This document shows, piece after piece, positions 18,131 through 26,933 of a DNA stretch of 64,000 nucleotides. Made by a program: the position numbers and the translations under genes. Numbering within the stretch: position 1 is the first letter of the stretch; each line of letters starts with the position of its first letter. Source of the stretch: Singulisphaera sp. GP187 (lineage in GTDB: Bacteria > Planctomycetota > Phycisphaerae > Phycisphaerales > SM1A02); assembly GCA_945869475.1 (NCBI GenBank), contig CAMBOV010000015.1, positions 1 through 64,000 on the forward strand, given 5' to 3'. Under the pieces are notes generated by a model, which was given only the letters and a program-made list of their open reading frames with translations, was not told where the DNA came from and did no database searches.

Positions 18131-19156
18131 TCACTTTTTCGCCGGCTCGCGGGAGACAGATTGCGCGCGCACAACCCTGCCCCCGCTGACGAAAACGTCC
18201 CACGGGGGTGTGATGACCCACGCTTTGACCTGACTTGGAAGTTCGACATGAATGCCCGTGGGCACCTCGTGCACGAACAATCGCCCCGTGTACCCGGCGG
18301 GAGTCGGTAGTTGCACGAGCACATAGGCCGGCGAATTGGATGGATTCGCCGCCTGCTGCGCTGCAAGTTCTTTCAAGTGCGCGGCGCAGTGGCTGCAGCT
18401 GAGGTAGTAGATGAGCAGCGTGCATTCGGGAGGAAAGGTGGAAGTGTCGGTCCATCGACCGAGTTCGGTGGCGTCGAGCGGTTTGCCGATCCACTGGAGG
18501 GGTCGAAGGAGCACCTGCGGCGGAAACTCGCGAGGCATCTTCCAGGGAGCCGGTGGCGGACTCGGCATCGTAAAGTCGCTGGTGCGTGCTTTCGCGGTCT
18601 GTGCGTTCACAGCCTCGCCTTTCACCGCCTCGCCTTTCACAGCCTCGCGGGGTTGCAAGGTGTTCAGTCGCGTGTGTGCGGTCATGGCGAGCGCGATCGA
18701 GATGAGTGCGAAGGCGCAGCAGGCAAGCGAGGCGCGGCGCGCAGGGGGAGATTTTTGTGTCGCACGGAATCTCTCGACGACTGCTGCGATCACGATCACG
18801 AGGAGTGACCCATCGACTGCGAGCATGACCCACGCTGGAATCGGCAGCGCGCCGCCGAAGCATCCACAGTTTTCGGAGCCACCCGAGAGATGAAGTGCGA
18901 GAATCGTTTCGAAGAGTGCCAAGAGGATTGCGAGTGGAATCGCTGCGAGTCGTGGCGAGAAGAGCGCGAGCAGCGCAACGAACGATTCGACTGCAACGGC
19001 CACGACGATCACGAGCAGTGGATCGATATCGAGTTGAAGGATCGGCGATGGAAGGTCGCCAGGGAGTCCTGTGAAAGTCTTGGTGAGAGCACCCGCGAGC
19101 AGCCAGACAGCGGCGAGTCGAACACCGACGCTGAGCCAAGGAATGCTCGCTCTCAT
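18131..19156 (-). CDS. MauE/DoxX-like membrane protein fused to a thioredoxin-like domain
   Basis: A 341-residue protein. The N-terminal half (about 1-145) has four membrane helices and the GGSENCGCFGG cysteine motif typical of MauE-type proteins, which handle disulfide or quinone redox chemistry. A linker with 15-bp tandem repeats (18611-18650, encoding VKGEA units) leads to a periplasmic part with YLSCSHCAAHL, a CxxC in a thioredoxin-like setting. The fusion suggests an electron relay from the membrane to extracytoplasmic disulfides. The start at 19156 was chosen because it overlaps the upstream stop as ATGA; the in-frame extension further upstream is Arg-rich and implausible. Confidence 0.82.
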   Translation of the reverse strand: MRASIPWLSVGVRLAAVWLLAGALTKTFTGLPGDLPSPILQLDIDPLLVIVVAVAVESFVALLALFSPRLAAIPLAILLALFETILALHLSGGSENCGCFGGALPIPAWVMLAVDGSLLVIVIAAVVERFRATQKSPPARRASLACCAFALISIALAMTAHTRLNTLQPREAVKGEAVKGEAVNAQTAKARTSDFTMPSPPPAPWKMPREFPPQVLLRPLQWIGKPLDATELGRWTDTSTFPPECTLLIYYLSCSHCAAHLKELAAQQAANPSNSPAYVLVQLPTPAGYTGRLFVHEVPTGIHVELPSQVKAWVITPPWDVFVSGGRVVRAQSVSREPAKK

Positions 19157-20430
19157 CCGCGCGCAGTGCCGATCGAGCGCATGACTCTTCGCGCGAGCGC
19201 GTCGAGCGCGACGACGGAGAGTTCGATGTGTTCTGGAGTGGTGTCTTCGAGTTTGTTGTGACTTATGCCAAGCAAACTCTGCACGAAGAGCATCACCGTG
19301 GGGATGCCAGCGCGCGAGACTTCGGCGGCATCGTGCAGAGGCCCAGATGGAAGGTGGCACACGGGCTGACCCGTGGAGAGGATCGCCTCATCAGCGAGCG
19401 CGATGAGCGCTGGATTGAAGAGAATTGGCTCGATCTGCCAAAGTCGCTCCCAACGAACTTCGACGTCTCCCTCGTGTGCAAAGAGCGACGCGGCATCGTG
19501 TGCTGCCGCGAGCATCCCCGCGAGAACGTGTGGGTCGAGGTGGCGCTGATCGAGTGTGATGCGACACTCTTCGACCACGCTCGTGACGATTCCCGGCGAG
19601 GTGATGCACGATCCAATGGTGCAGACTCCTCCGTGTTTCTGCGCGATTTTGTAGATCTCAGGACTCATCCGCGCAGCCGCGAGAAACGCGTCGCGACGAC
19701 TGTGCATCGGCGTGCTGCCCGAGTGCGCTGCCTGACCCGTGAAGGTGATCGCGTGCCGTTCAACTCCAAAGGTTCCAAGCACCGTGCCCAGCGCGAGACC
19801 CTTGTCGAGCAGCACGGGGCCCTGTTCGATGTGCAGTTCGAGGTAGGCCGCGGCGTTCTTGAGCTCAACGTGTGAATCTTTGACTCGATCGAAGGTGATG
19901 CCGACAGCCGCGAGTGCATCGGGAAGGGAGATGCCATCTTTGTCAGTGAGCAGGCGCGCTTCATCCATGTTGAGCGATCCGGCGCACGCAGAAGATCCGA
20001 AGAGACTCTTGCCGAAGCGCGCCCCCTCTTCATCCGCCCAATCGACGAGGCGCACCGTCACGGGCGGCTTGCCATTGAATTCGCTGTGAATGCGGCGCAA
20101 GACCTCGACAGCAGCCACGAGATTGAGGCAGCCGTCAAGCCATCCACCATTGGGAACGGAATCGATGTGCCCGCCAATGAGCAATTGCGTGGGCGAGTCG
20201 CCTCGCAATGTTGCCCAGAAATTGCCCGCACTGTCGCGGTGTGTTTCGAGGGGAATCTCTTCGCATTTGCGCTGCAGCCAGGTGCGGGCGGTGGTCCACG
20301 TCGGTGTGAACGCGACGCGCTGCGCGCCGTGCACATCGCCCGTGAGTGCTCGAAGTTCTTTGAGGTCTGCGATGACACGCGCCGGCGCGAGCGCACTCGG
20401 CATGTTACTCGTGTCGTTTATGTCGCCCAT
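19153..20430 (-). CDS. M20-family N-carbamoyl-beta-alanine amidohydrolase (beta-ureidopropionase-like)
   Basis: A 425-residue zinc amidohydrolase of the HyuC/allantoate amidohydrolase type. Motifs: IGGHIDSVPNGGWLDGCLN (metal His and bridging Asp), DWADEEGARFGKSLFG (catalytic Glu), HIEQGPVL, the dimer/lid signature GQAAHSGSTPMHSRRDA, and the C-terminal metal His in LPSGPLHDAAE. Family members release NH3 and CO2 from N-carbamoyl amino acids. Lying back to back with preT/preA and near dihydropyrimidinase, it most likely does the third step of uracil breakdown. ATG 20430 was chosen over an in-frame GTG at 20448, which would put coding sequence over the palindrome at 20437-20449. Confidence 0.88.
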   Translation of the reverse strand: MGDINDTSNMPSALAPARVIADLKELRALTGDVHGAQRVAFTPTWTTARTWLQRKCEEIPLETHRDSAGNFWATLRGDSPTQLLIGGHIDSVPNGGWLDGCLNLVAAVEVLRRIHSEFNGKPPVTVRLVDWADEEGARFGKSLFGSSACAGSLNMDEARLLTDKDGISLPDALAAVGITFDRVKDSHVELKNAAAYLELHIEQGPVLLDKGLALGTVLGTFGVERHAITFTGQAAHSGSTPMHSRRDAFLAAARMSPEIYKIAQKHGGVCTIGSCITSPGIVTSVVEECRITLDQRHLDPHVLAGMLAAAHDAASLFAHEGDVEVRWERLWQIEPILFNPALIALADEAILSTGQPVCHLPSGPLHDAAEVSRAGIPTVMLFVQSLLGISHNKLEDTTPEHIELSVVALDALARRVMRSIGTARG

Positions 20431-20436
20431 GCCAAC

Positions 20437-20449
20437 AGTGTGACACACT
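20437..20449. promoter_or_regulatory. 13-bp perfect palindrome, candidate operator of the pyrimidine cluster
   Basis: AGTGTGACACACT is a perfect inverted repeat centred on 20443, in the 82-bp gap between the divergent amidohydrolase and preT starts. A CACACT hexamer inside it ends 6 nt before the minus-strand ATG, so it also coincides with a putative -10. A regulator bound here could control both directions. No regulator gene is adjacent. Confidence 0.4.
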
Positions 20450-20512
20450 TTTCGAATCTGTCGATAGGATTTCTGCGGGTGTGTTTTTCACTCCCCTCGA
20501 GGCACTGACGCG

Positions 20513-21982
20513 ATGACTTTGAAACCGATCCTCACCGCCGAAGAAGCACACGCGGGAATGATCGACATCCAACTGCCGATGAGCCCGATGGTGGCGCGAG
20601 TTGAGGCCAATCGCTGCCTCTTCTGCTTCGACGCACCCTGTATCAAGGCGTGTCCAACCGGAATCGACGTGCCTGCGTTCATCGGAAAAATTGCGAGTGG
20701 CAATGAAACGGGCGCTGCTCGGTTGATTCTCGAAGCAAACATCTTGGGAGCCTCGTGTGCGCGAATCTGCCCAACGGCGGTGCTGTGTGAGGGGGCGTGC
20801 GTCTTGAAAGACCGCGATGAAAAGCCAATTGAGATTGGACGGCTTCAACGCTTTGCGACCGATTATGTGAGCGATCTAGGGATTTCGGTGTTGCATCCAC
20901 CCAAAACGCGCAATGGCATGCGAGTCGCAGTGGTTGGATCGGGTCCCGCTGGACTCGGGTGCGCCGCCCAACTTGCGCAGCTCGGATACACCGTCACGAT
21001 CTTCGAACGGGCGCACTTGCCTGGTGGACTCAACACCCATGGAGTGGCGGTCTACAAATTGAAGCCAGAATTTAGCGTGAACGAGGCGCGACTCGTCGAG
21101 AGTCTCGGTGTGACGATTCGATGCGGAGTTGAAGTCGGCACGGATGTCACAGCAGCAGAGTTGCAGCGTGACTTTTCGGCGGTCTTTCTTGGCGTCGGAC
21201 TCGGCGGCGGCAATCGACTGCACATTGATGGTGAAGAATTGCCAGAGGTCTTGGACGCGCTGTCCTTCATCGAACAGATTCATCTTTCGAAGTTGCACGA
21301 TGTTGCTGTTGGACACCGCGTGATCGTGATTGGCGGCGGAAACACAGCGATTGATGCGGCAACTCAAGCGGTTCGCTTGGGGGCGAAGCGAGTCACGATG
21401 GTTTATCGGCGAGGTGCGTCTCAGATGTCGGCCTATGACTTCGAACACGCGCTGGCCAAGAGTGATGGCGTGCACTTTTCGTACAACGCAGTGGCGCGAG
21501 CGGTGATCGGAGTCGACGGACATGTTGTTGGGCTTCGCCTCGTTCAGACGCGCGAGGGTCGCGGGGGCGAGATCGAGACGATTGCGGGGAGTGAGTTCAC
21601 TGAACCCTGCGACATGATCCTGAAGGCCGTGGGACAAGAGAAGCGCGGCGCCGCTCTGCTGAAAATCTTCCCGGGGCTCACGGTCGATGGGCGTGGAGTC
21701 ATTGAACGCGACGAACGCACCGGCGCAACGAACATCGCGCACATCTTTGCTGGAGGCGATTGCGCGAACGGCGGACGCGAAGTCGTCAACGCAGTCGGCG
21801 AGGGCAAGCGAGCGGCGTTTGGGATCCACAGCTTTCTCAGTGGAGTTGACGCGGTGCCTCCGATGCAACCATCGCGCATCGGAGTCGCGGGATGCACGCA
21901 TGGGTCGGGGTTGCACGATCCAATTCGTGCGCATGAACTCGAGAGAGCACTCGAAGAAGCACTCACGAAAGGGTCGAACTAG
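20513..21982 (+). CDS. preT: Dihydropyrimidine dehydrogenase, NAD(P)H-oxidising subunit
   Basis: A 489-residue GltD-type flavoprotein. Cysteine clusters for two 4Fe-4S centres lie near the N terminus (CLFCFDAPCIKACPTG and CARICPTAVLCEGAC). The FAD loop is VGSGPAGLGCAAQL and the NAD(P)H loop is VIGGGNTAIDAATQAVRLG. It passes electrons from NAD(P)H to PreA, which reduces uracil or thymine. The gene is 2 nt upstream of preA, as in E. coli. A hypothetical role in pyrimidine synthesis is unlikely given the catabolic neighbours. Confidence 0.93.
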   Translation: MTLKPILTAEEAHAGMIDIQLPMSPMVARVEANRCLFCFDAPCIKACPTGIDVPAFIGKIASGNETGAARLILEANILGASCARICPTAVLCEGACVLKDRDEKPIEIGRLQRFATDYVSDLGISVLHPPKTRNGMRVAVVGSGPAGLGCAAQLAQLGYTVTIFERAHLPGGLNTHGVAVYKLKPEFSVNEARLVESLGVTIRCGVEVGTDVTAAELQRDFSAVFLGVGLGGGNRLHIDGEELPEVLDALSFIEQIHLSKLHDVAVGHRVIVIGGGNTAIDAATQAVRLGAKRVTMVYRRGASQMSAYDFEHALAKSDGVHFSYNAVARAVIGVDGHVVGLRLVQTREGRGGEIETIAGSEFTEPCDMILKAVGQEKRGAALLKIFPGLTVDGRGVIERDERTGATNIAHIFAGGDCANGGREVVNAVGEGKRAAFGIHSFLSGVDAVPPMQPSRIGVAGCTHGSGLHDPIRAHELERALEEALTKGSN

Positions 21983-21984
21983 AG

Positions 21985-23301
21985 ATGGCTGACCTCACGA
22001 GCAACTTCGCAGGCATTCGATCTCCAAATCCTTTTTGGATCGCCTCGGGTCCCCCTGCGAACTCGGCATATCAATCGCATCGAGCCTTCGATGCGGGCTG
22101 GGGTGGCCTGGTGTGGAAGACCATCGGAGCGCCGATTGTCAACACCGCGTCGCGCTATTCGGCGCTGAATTCTGGCACGACGCGGATGATCGGGTTCAAC
22201 AACATCGAACTCATTAGCGACCGATCACCCGAGACAAATTTTTTAGAGATTGCCGAAGTCAAGAAGCGGTGGCCGAGTCATGCGGTGATCGCGTCGCTGA
22301 TGGTCGAGAGTCGCGAGGAGTGGCATGAGTATGTGAAGCGTGCTGTCGATGCTGGAGCAGACGGCATCGAGTTGAACTACGGCTGTCCGCATGGAATGTG
22401 CGAGCGGGGAATGGGCTCTGCCGTTGGACAGCAACCGCTCGTGGCGGAGCGCATCACGAGTTGGGTGATGGAAGTCGCGACGATTCCAGTGATCGTGAAG
22501 CTGACGCCCAACATCACCGACGTCACGGCCGCGGCACGCGCGGCGAAGCGTGCGGGAGCGAACGCGATTTCGCTCATCAACACGATCAACTCAATTACAA
22601 ACGTGAATCTCGATACGTATGTCGCTGAGCCAACGGTGCGCGGGATGAGTTCGCATGGGGGGTATTGCGGTCCTGCTGTGAAGCCGATCGCGCTCAACAT
22701 GGTGCAGTGCTGCGCTGCCGATCGCGAGGTTGGATTGCCGATTTCTGGGATCGGCGGAATTGCCGGATGGCGCGACGCGGCTGAATTCATGGCACTTGGA
22801 GCGTCGACCGTGCAGGTGTGCACAGCGGTGATGCACCACGGATTTCGAATCGTCGAAGATATGACCGACGGACTCAACACCTATCTCGACAGCAAGGGGA
22901 TGCGCTCAGTGAGCGAATTGGTCGGACGAGGCGTCGCGAAGATTGACTCGTGGCAGAATCTCGATCTGAACTTTCGCCGCGTCGCACGGATCAACTACGA
23001 CTCGTGCATCGGTTGCAATCTCTGTTACATCGCATGCGAGGATGGCGCCCACCAGTGCATCGACTTGCTCGCTCCGAAAGTCGTCGGAGTTGGGATCGGT
23101 CCTGGGCGCGTGCCGCACAAACCGATCCCAAAGGTTCGCGAAGATGATTGCGTGGGGTGCAATCTCTGTTCGTTGGTCTGTCCCGTCGATTCGTGCATCA
23201 CGATGGTCGAGGTAGAGAGTGGCGCAGATCCGATGTCGTGGAGTGACTATCAGCGCAAACTGGCAGCGGGCGAGATCGCGGCGATACCGCCGCATGTCTG
23301 A
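21985..23301 (+). CDS. preA: Dihydropyrimidine dehydrogenase, pyrimidine-reducing subunit
   Basis: A 438-residue protein: an FMN-binding dihydroorotate-dehydrogenase-like barrel (about 1-320, with NPFWIASGPP near the start and PISGIGGI late in the barrel) followed by a ferredoxin domain with two 4Fe-4S motifs, CIGCNLCYIAC and CVGCNLCSLVCP. It reduces uracil to 5,6-dihydrouracil, the first step of reductive pyrimidine degradation. It is coupled to preT. The convergent aldo/keto reductase gene ends 31 nt downstream. Confidence 0.94.
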   Translation: MADLTSNFAGIRSPNPFWIASGPPANSAYQSHRAFDAGWGGLVWKTIGAPIVNTASRYSALNSGTTRMIGFNNIELISDRSPETNFLEIAEVKKRWPSHAVIASLMVESREEWHEYVKRAVDAGADGIELNYGCPHGMCERGMGSAVGQQPLVAERITSWVMEVATIPVIVKLTPNITDVTAAARAAKRAGANAISLINTINSITNVNLDTYVAEPTVRGMSSHGGYCGPAVKPIALNMVQCCAADREVGLPISGIGGIAGWRDAAEFMALGASTVQVCTAVMHHGFRIVEDMTDGLNTYLDSKGMRSVSELVGRGVAKIDSWQNLDLNFRRVARINYDSCIGCNLCYIACEDGAHQCIDLLAPKVVGVGIGPGRVPHKPIPKVREDDCVGCNLCSLVCPVDSCITMVEVESGADPMSWSDYQRKLAAGEIAAIPPHV

Positions 23302-23332
23302 CCTGCATGCACGCGTGACATCCAGGTGGTGG

Positions 23333-24145
23333 TCAGGGGGTTGCGCAACCACGAACGATCGCGGTGTTCGCGCGCAGGCGATCAAGTGAAAGACCACCGA
23401 TGACGATGGCTGTGACGTGCGGATGGGCGAGAATCCTTGGCAGCGCCACGGCAGGATCGAGCCGGCCGCTTCGCAGAGGTTTCTTCACGAAGACAGCCTT
23501 GCCACGCGCGTAAGCCTTCGCGAGAAGTGCGACGTTTTCGTGTATTTCTTCGTGCAATTCGATCATGATCGCATCAACCTCGTCGCGCTCGAGTGCGGCG
23601 TGGGCTCCATCGATTGATTTGGGCGAGAAGCCGATCGCGCCGATTATTCCCGACCGCTTGAGCAGCGCGAGCGCCTCAACGGCTTCGCCTGTGCCGATGA
23701 TCTCGAGATCGGTTCCGTCGGAGTGAATCCATGCGAGATCGATTCGTTCACATCGCAGGCGAGTGAGACTTTGCGAGATGCTCTGCGTGATTGCCTTTGC
23801 AGTGAAGTCGTAGTGCGAGTGACCATCAGCAAACTGCTCCCCTGCTTTGGTTGAGAGAAAAATCTCGCTTCGCACTGCGGGCGCGAGTTGCGCGAGGGCG
23901 AGGCCAACGCGCGCTTCGCTCAGCCCATACGCAGGAGCCGTGTCGATGAGACGAATTCCAAGTTCGATGACAGCGTGCACCAGTGCGATCGCTTGCTCTT
24001 CGCTCGGAAGCGCGTAGGGAGTTGGATACTTGATCGCTTCGTTGCGCCCAATCTTGAACGCACCCCATCCGAGCGCAGTGACTGGACGGGCGAGACGAGG
24101 AGCGGTGCGCGTTGGAAGCGGTGAGTTCGTCGGATGCGAGTTCAT
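23333..24145 (-). CDS. Aldo/keto reductase
   Basis: A 270-residue AKR-fold oxidoreductase. Catalytic residues can be read: Asp and Tyr in LIDTAPAYGLSE, Lys in FLSTKAGE, and His in LAWIHSDG. The substrate is not predictable. The start at 24145 overlaps the stop of the FAD oxidoreductase gene as ATGA, so the two are translated together; an in-frame start 72 nt upstream would extend into that gene. The pair lies on the opposite strand inside the pyrimidine cluster, and a link to aldehyde intermediates such as malonate semialdehyde is possible but unsupported. Confidence 0.88.
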   Translation of the reverse strand: MNSHPTNSPLPTRTAPRLARPVTALGWGAFKIGRNEAIKYPTPYALPSEEQAIALVHAVIELGIRLIDTAPAYGLSEARVGLALAQLAPAVRSEIFLSTKAGEQFADGHSHYDFTAKAITQSISQSLTRLRCERIDLAWIHSDGTDLEIIGTGEAVEALALLKRSGIIGAIGFSPKSIDGAHAALERDEVDAIMIELHEEIHENVALLAKAYARGKAVFVKKPLRSGRLDPAVALPRILAHPHVTAIVIGGLSLDRLRANTAIVRGCATP

Positions 24146-25317
24146 GAGAGGAGGCTCCACTGTGCACTTTGCCACGGTCGGTCGGCAAGTGCAAGACGTT
24201 CGATGGTGGATGGCCACGCGATGGGGGCCGTGCCTTCGCCTGCGACTCTGCCTGCAACTTTCTCTGCGATTTCATCGGCAATTCCAGGGGCGAGTACGAG
24301 TTTGACCGGCCAGAGCGTTGTCACGCCGTGTGCAGAGTGTGCGAACGCCCGCGGTGGACGACGACCGCTTTGAGTCTGTGGTTCTGCGCGATCAACTAGG
24401 TGACTCGCGAATTCGAAGCCGCTCAGTGAGAGTCCACGAACCGCACCCTCAATCTCGCTGCGAGCGTGTTGCGCAAACTCGTGGGCATCCATCGAAGCAC
24501 CGCGCTCGGCGAGCTCTCCACCGACATTCCAGACGACCTCGCCACCGTTGAGTTGCTCGCTCGTCACGGTGATTCGCGTCTTGGCGCCGTCGATGCAGTG
24601 ACCAAAGACCATCGGTAGTGCGCCGCGAACGAACGCTTGTCGAAGTGGTCGACGCTGCATCGAGAGGGGCTCTCCTGCAAGGCGCGAGAGTTGCTCGTTA
24701 CCCGATCCAGCTGCCAAGATGAGTTCACGACAACGAACAGTCATTGGTACGCGTGCCTCAATCTCAATCTGCAAGAGTTCACCAACACGCATGACGTGGG
24801 CAACACGACCCCGTGCAAGTTGCCCGATGTGGCGGCGTGCGAGCACATCAAGCAGCGATCTCGGATCGATCACCGTCTCAGGAAGTTTCATCACATCGCC
24901 TGCGACCTCGTCGAGCCAGCGAGGACGGTCGCTCGCGGCAACGGGCAGCGGACGACTCTCGAGCGCGTACGCGGCAGCGGCCATTCCCACCATGCCGCGC
25001 ACGCCGGCAGTTCGCCAGAGAAAGCACGAATTCGCGAGCTTCTTGACGGACGCGAGGTCGCCGGCGGGTTCGCAGAGGCGCTCCTTCCAGAGTGCGGCGG
25101 CGCGAGAGACTTCGCCAGCGTCATCCCCCACCGCTCCTGCGAGCGCGTACTTGACCCCTGCGTGAAGGATGCCTTGGCTCGCGGTGGTTTGCCCAGATCC
25201 GAGCGCGGTCAATTCGATCAGCAGTGCTGAGAGCCCACGCGCGCGAAGTGCGTCGAGCGCGAAGAGTCCAGCGACTCCGCCGCCGACAATGAGTGCATCA
25301 CAAGTGATCGCGGTCAT
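24142..25317 (-). CDS. FAD-dependent oxidoreductase (DAO family)
   Basis: A 391-residue flavoprotein with the FAD-binding Rossmann loop VGGGVAGLFALDALRARG at about residues 11-28 and the GSGQTTASQGILHAGVKYA block that follows in D-amino-acid-oxidase/glycerol-3-phosphate-dehydrogenase-like enzymes. A second conserved glycine segment occurs as LAAGSGN. The substrate is unknown; amines, amino acids or 2-hydroxyglutarate-like acids are all possible. It is translationally coupled to an aldo/keto reductase and divergent from the semialdehyde dehydrogenase gene. Confidence 0.88.
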   Translation of the reverse strand: MTAITCDALIVGGGVAGLFALDALRARGLSALLIELTALGSGQTTASQGILHAGVKYALAGAVGDDAGEVSRAAALWKERLCEPAGDLASVKKLANSCFLWRTAGVRGMVGMAAAAYALESRPLPVAASDRPRWLDEVAGDVMKLPETVIDPRSLLDVLARRHIGQLARGRVAHVMRVGELLQIEIEARVPMTVRCRELILAAGSGNEQLSRLAGEPLSMQRRPLRQAFVRGALPMVFGHCIDGAKTRITVTSEQLNGGEVVWNVGGELAERGASMDAHEFAQHARSEIEGAVRGLSLSGFEFASHLVDRAEPQTQSGRRPPRAFAHSAHGVTTLWPVKLVLAPGIADEIAEKVAGRVAGEGTAPIAWPSTIERLALADRPWQSAQWSLLS

Positions 25318-25360
25318 CGCTGCGCGCGATGGTAGCGATCGCGATCGCGGTGTTCGCGCT

Positions 25361-25388
25361 ACGAACCCCGCGATTCACGGGGGTTCGT
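25361..25388. promoter_or_regulatory. Inverted repeat (9-bp arms) in divergent promoter region
   Basis: ACGAACCCC (25361-25369) and GGGGTTCGT (25380-25388) are perfect complements with a 10-nt spacer. The repeat lies between the divergent FAD oxidoreductase (start 25317) and dehydrogenase (start 25419) genes. TACTAT directly follows (25389-25394) and may be a -10. The arrangement suggests an operator, though a leader hairpin is also possible. Confidence 0.4.
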
Positions 25389-25418
25389 TACTATTGCCCC
25401 GCGCTCTCTGGATCAATC

Positions 25419-26933
25419 ATGACGACGACTTCCTCATCGCTCTCACCCTGTCCAAACCTCATCAACGGCGAGTGGATCGATCCCAAACTCGCGACGAGTG
25501 AGGTCTTCAATCCCTCGACGGGTGAGGTGATTGCGCATGCGCCCGTCAGTGGCGCGGCAGAGGTCGCCTCAGCGGTCGATGCAGCGTCGCGCGCCTTTCC
25601 GGCGTGGCGCGACACCCCTGCTGTCGAGCGCGCGCGTGTCTTCTTTCGATTTCGCCACCTCGTCGAGCAGCACTTCGACCGGTTGTGTCATTGCGTGAGC
25701 CGCGAGCACGGCAAAACGCTTGTCGAGGCCCGCGGAAGTCTCTTTCGCGGACTCGAAAACATCGAGTATGCCTGCGGAATACCAAGTTTGCTGATGGGCG
25801 ACACGCTTGAGATCGCACGGGGAGTCGATTGCGAGACGATCCATCAGCCGCTGGGAGTCTGCGCTGGAATCACACCCTTCAATTTTCCAGTGATGGTGCC
25901 GCTGTGGATGTTTCCGGTGGCGATCGCATGTGGGAACACCTTCATTCTGAAGCCGAGTGAAAAAGTTCCCCTCGCAGCGAACATGCTCGGCGAACTCTTG
26001 ATGGAAGCTGGCCTTCCCACAGGCGTCTTCAACATCGTGCATGGTGGTCGAGCGAGCGTCGATGCAATCTTGACCCATCCCAAGGTGCGGGCGATTTCAT
26101 TCGTTGGATCGAGCCCCGTTGCGAAGTACATCTATGAGACGGGCACTCGACACGGCAAGCGCGTGCAGGCAAATGGTGGCGCGAAGAATTACATTGTCGT
26201 GATGCCCGATGCAAACGTTTCAAAGAGCGTCGAGGCTCTCTCGACCGCTGCGTTCGGTTGCGCGGGAGAACGATGCATGGCAGGATCGACGGCGCTAACG
26301 GTCGGCGCGGCTGCTGAGCGGTTGCTCCCAGACCTCATCACCGCTGCGCGCGCGATTCGCGTTGGGCGCACTGACCGTCCAGAGCAGAAGAACCAACCTG
26401 ACATGGGGCCGGTGATCACAGCATCGCACCGCGACCGAGTGATCGAGCTCGTCTCGCAGGGAGAGCGCGAGGGTGCGAAGATCGTGTGTGATGGACGGGG
26501 TGCGCGAGTGAGTGATGGTCCCAAGGGCTTTTATGTCGGCGCAACGATCGTCGATGAAGTTGCGCAATCGATGACGATTGCGCGCGAAGAAGTTTTTGGT
26601 CCCGTGCTCAATGTGATGCGCATGGATGATCTCGACAGCGCCATCGAGCTCGCCAACGCCTCGAACTACGGCAACGGTGCCGCGATCTTCACGAATTCTG
26701 GCAGCGCCGCGCGTGAATTCAAACAGCGCATCAAGGCCGGCATGGTCGGAATCAACGTGGGAGTTCCAGCGACGATGGCGATGTTTCCCTTCACTGGCTG
26801 GGACGACTCGTTTTACGGTGACCTGCACATTCAAGGACGCGAGGGCGTGCAATTCTTCACGCAGCAGAAGGTCATCTCGACTCGGTGGCTCGGCGACACA
26901 GGGCCCGCTGCTGCCGACGTCTGGCGCAAATGA
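25419..26933 (+). CDS. mmsA: CoA-acylating (methyl)malonate-semialdehyde dehydrogenase
   Basis: A 504-residue aldehyde dehydrogenase of the MmsA subgroup. Its signature features are the N-terminal NGEWIDP, GVCAGITPFNFPVMVPLWM, the SFVGSSPVAKYIYETG cofactor loop, and the catalytic Cys in CAGERCMAGST. MmsA enzymes convert malonate or methylmalonate semialdehyde with NAD+ and CoA to acetyl- or propionyl-CoA plus CO2. Next to dihydropyrimidinase and an aminotransferase it fits the last step of uracil/thymine breakdown. ATG 25419 was chosen because the in-frame extension upstream runs over the inverted repeat. Confidence 0.93.
   Translation: MTTTSSSLSPCPNLINGEWIDPKLATSEVFNPSTGEVIAHAPVSGAAEVASAVDAASRAFPAWRDTPAVERARVFFRFRHLVEQHFDRLCHCVSREHGKTLVEARGSLFRGLENIEYACGIPSLLMGDTLEIARGVDCETIHQPLGVCAGITPFNFPVMVPLWMFPVAIACGNTFILKPSEKVPLAANMLGELLMEAGLPTGVFNIVHGGRASVDAILTHPKVRAISFVGSSPVAKYIYETGTRHGKRVQANGGAKNYIVVMPDANVSKSVEALSTAAFGCAGERCMAGSTALTVGAAAERLLPDLITAARAIRVGRTDRPEQKNQPDMGPVITASHRDRVIELVSQGEREGAKIVCDGRGARVSDGPKGFYVGATIVDEVAQSMTIAREEVFGPVLNVMRMDDLDSAIELANASNYGNGAAIFTNSGSAAREFKQRIKAGMVGINVGVPATMAMFPFTGWDDSFYGDLHIQGREGVQFFTQQKVISTRWLGDTGPAAADVWRK

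Noticed and set aside
20876-21934. A 352-residue minus-strand open frame across preT
   Set aside because: preT has complete FeS, FAD and NAD(P)H motifs over the same bases; the antisense frame is a by-product of GC-rich codon use.
22377-22440. Val in the PreA loop GMGSAVGQ where I recall a catalytic Cys in mammalian dihydropyrimidine dehydrogenase
   Set aside because: From memory, bacterial PreA proteins also differ at this place, so it is probably normal for the bacterial enzyme and not a loss of function; I cannot verify this here.
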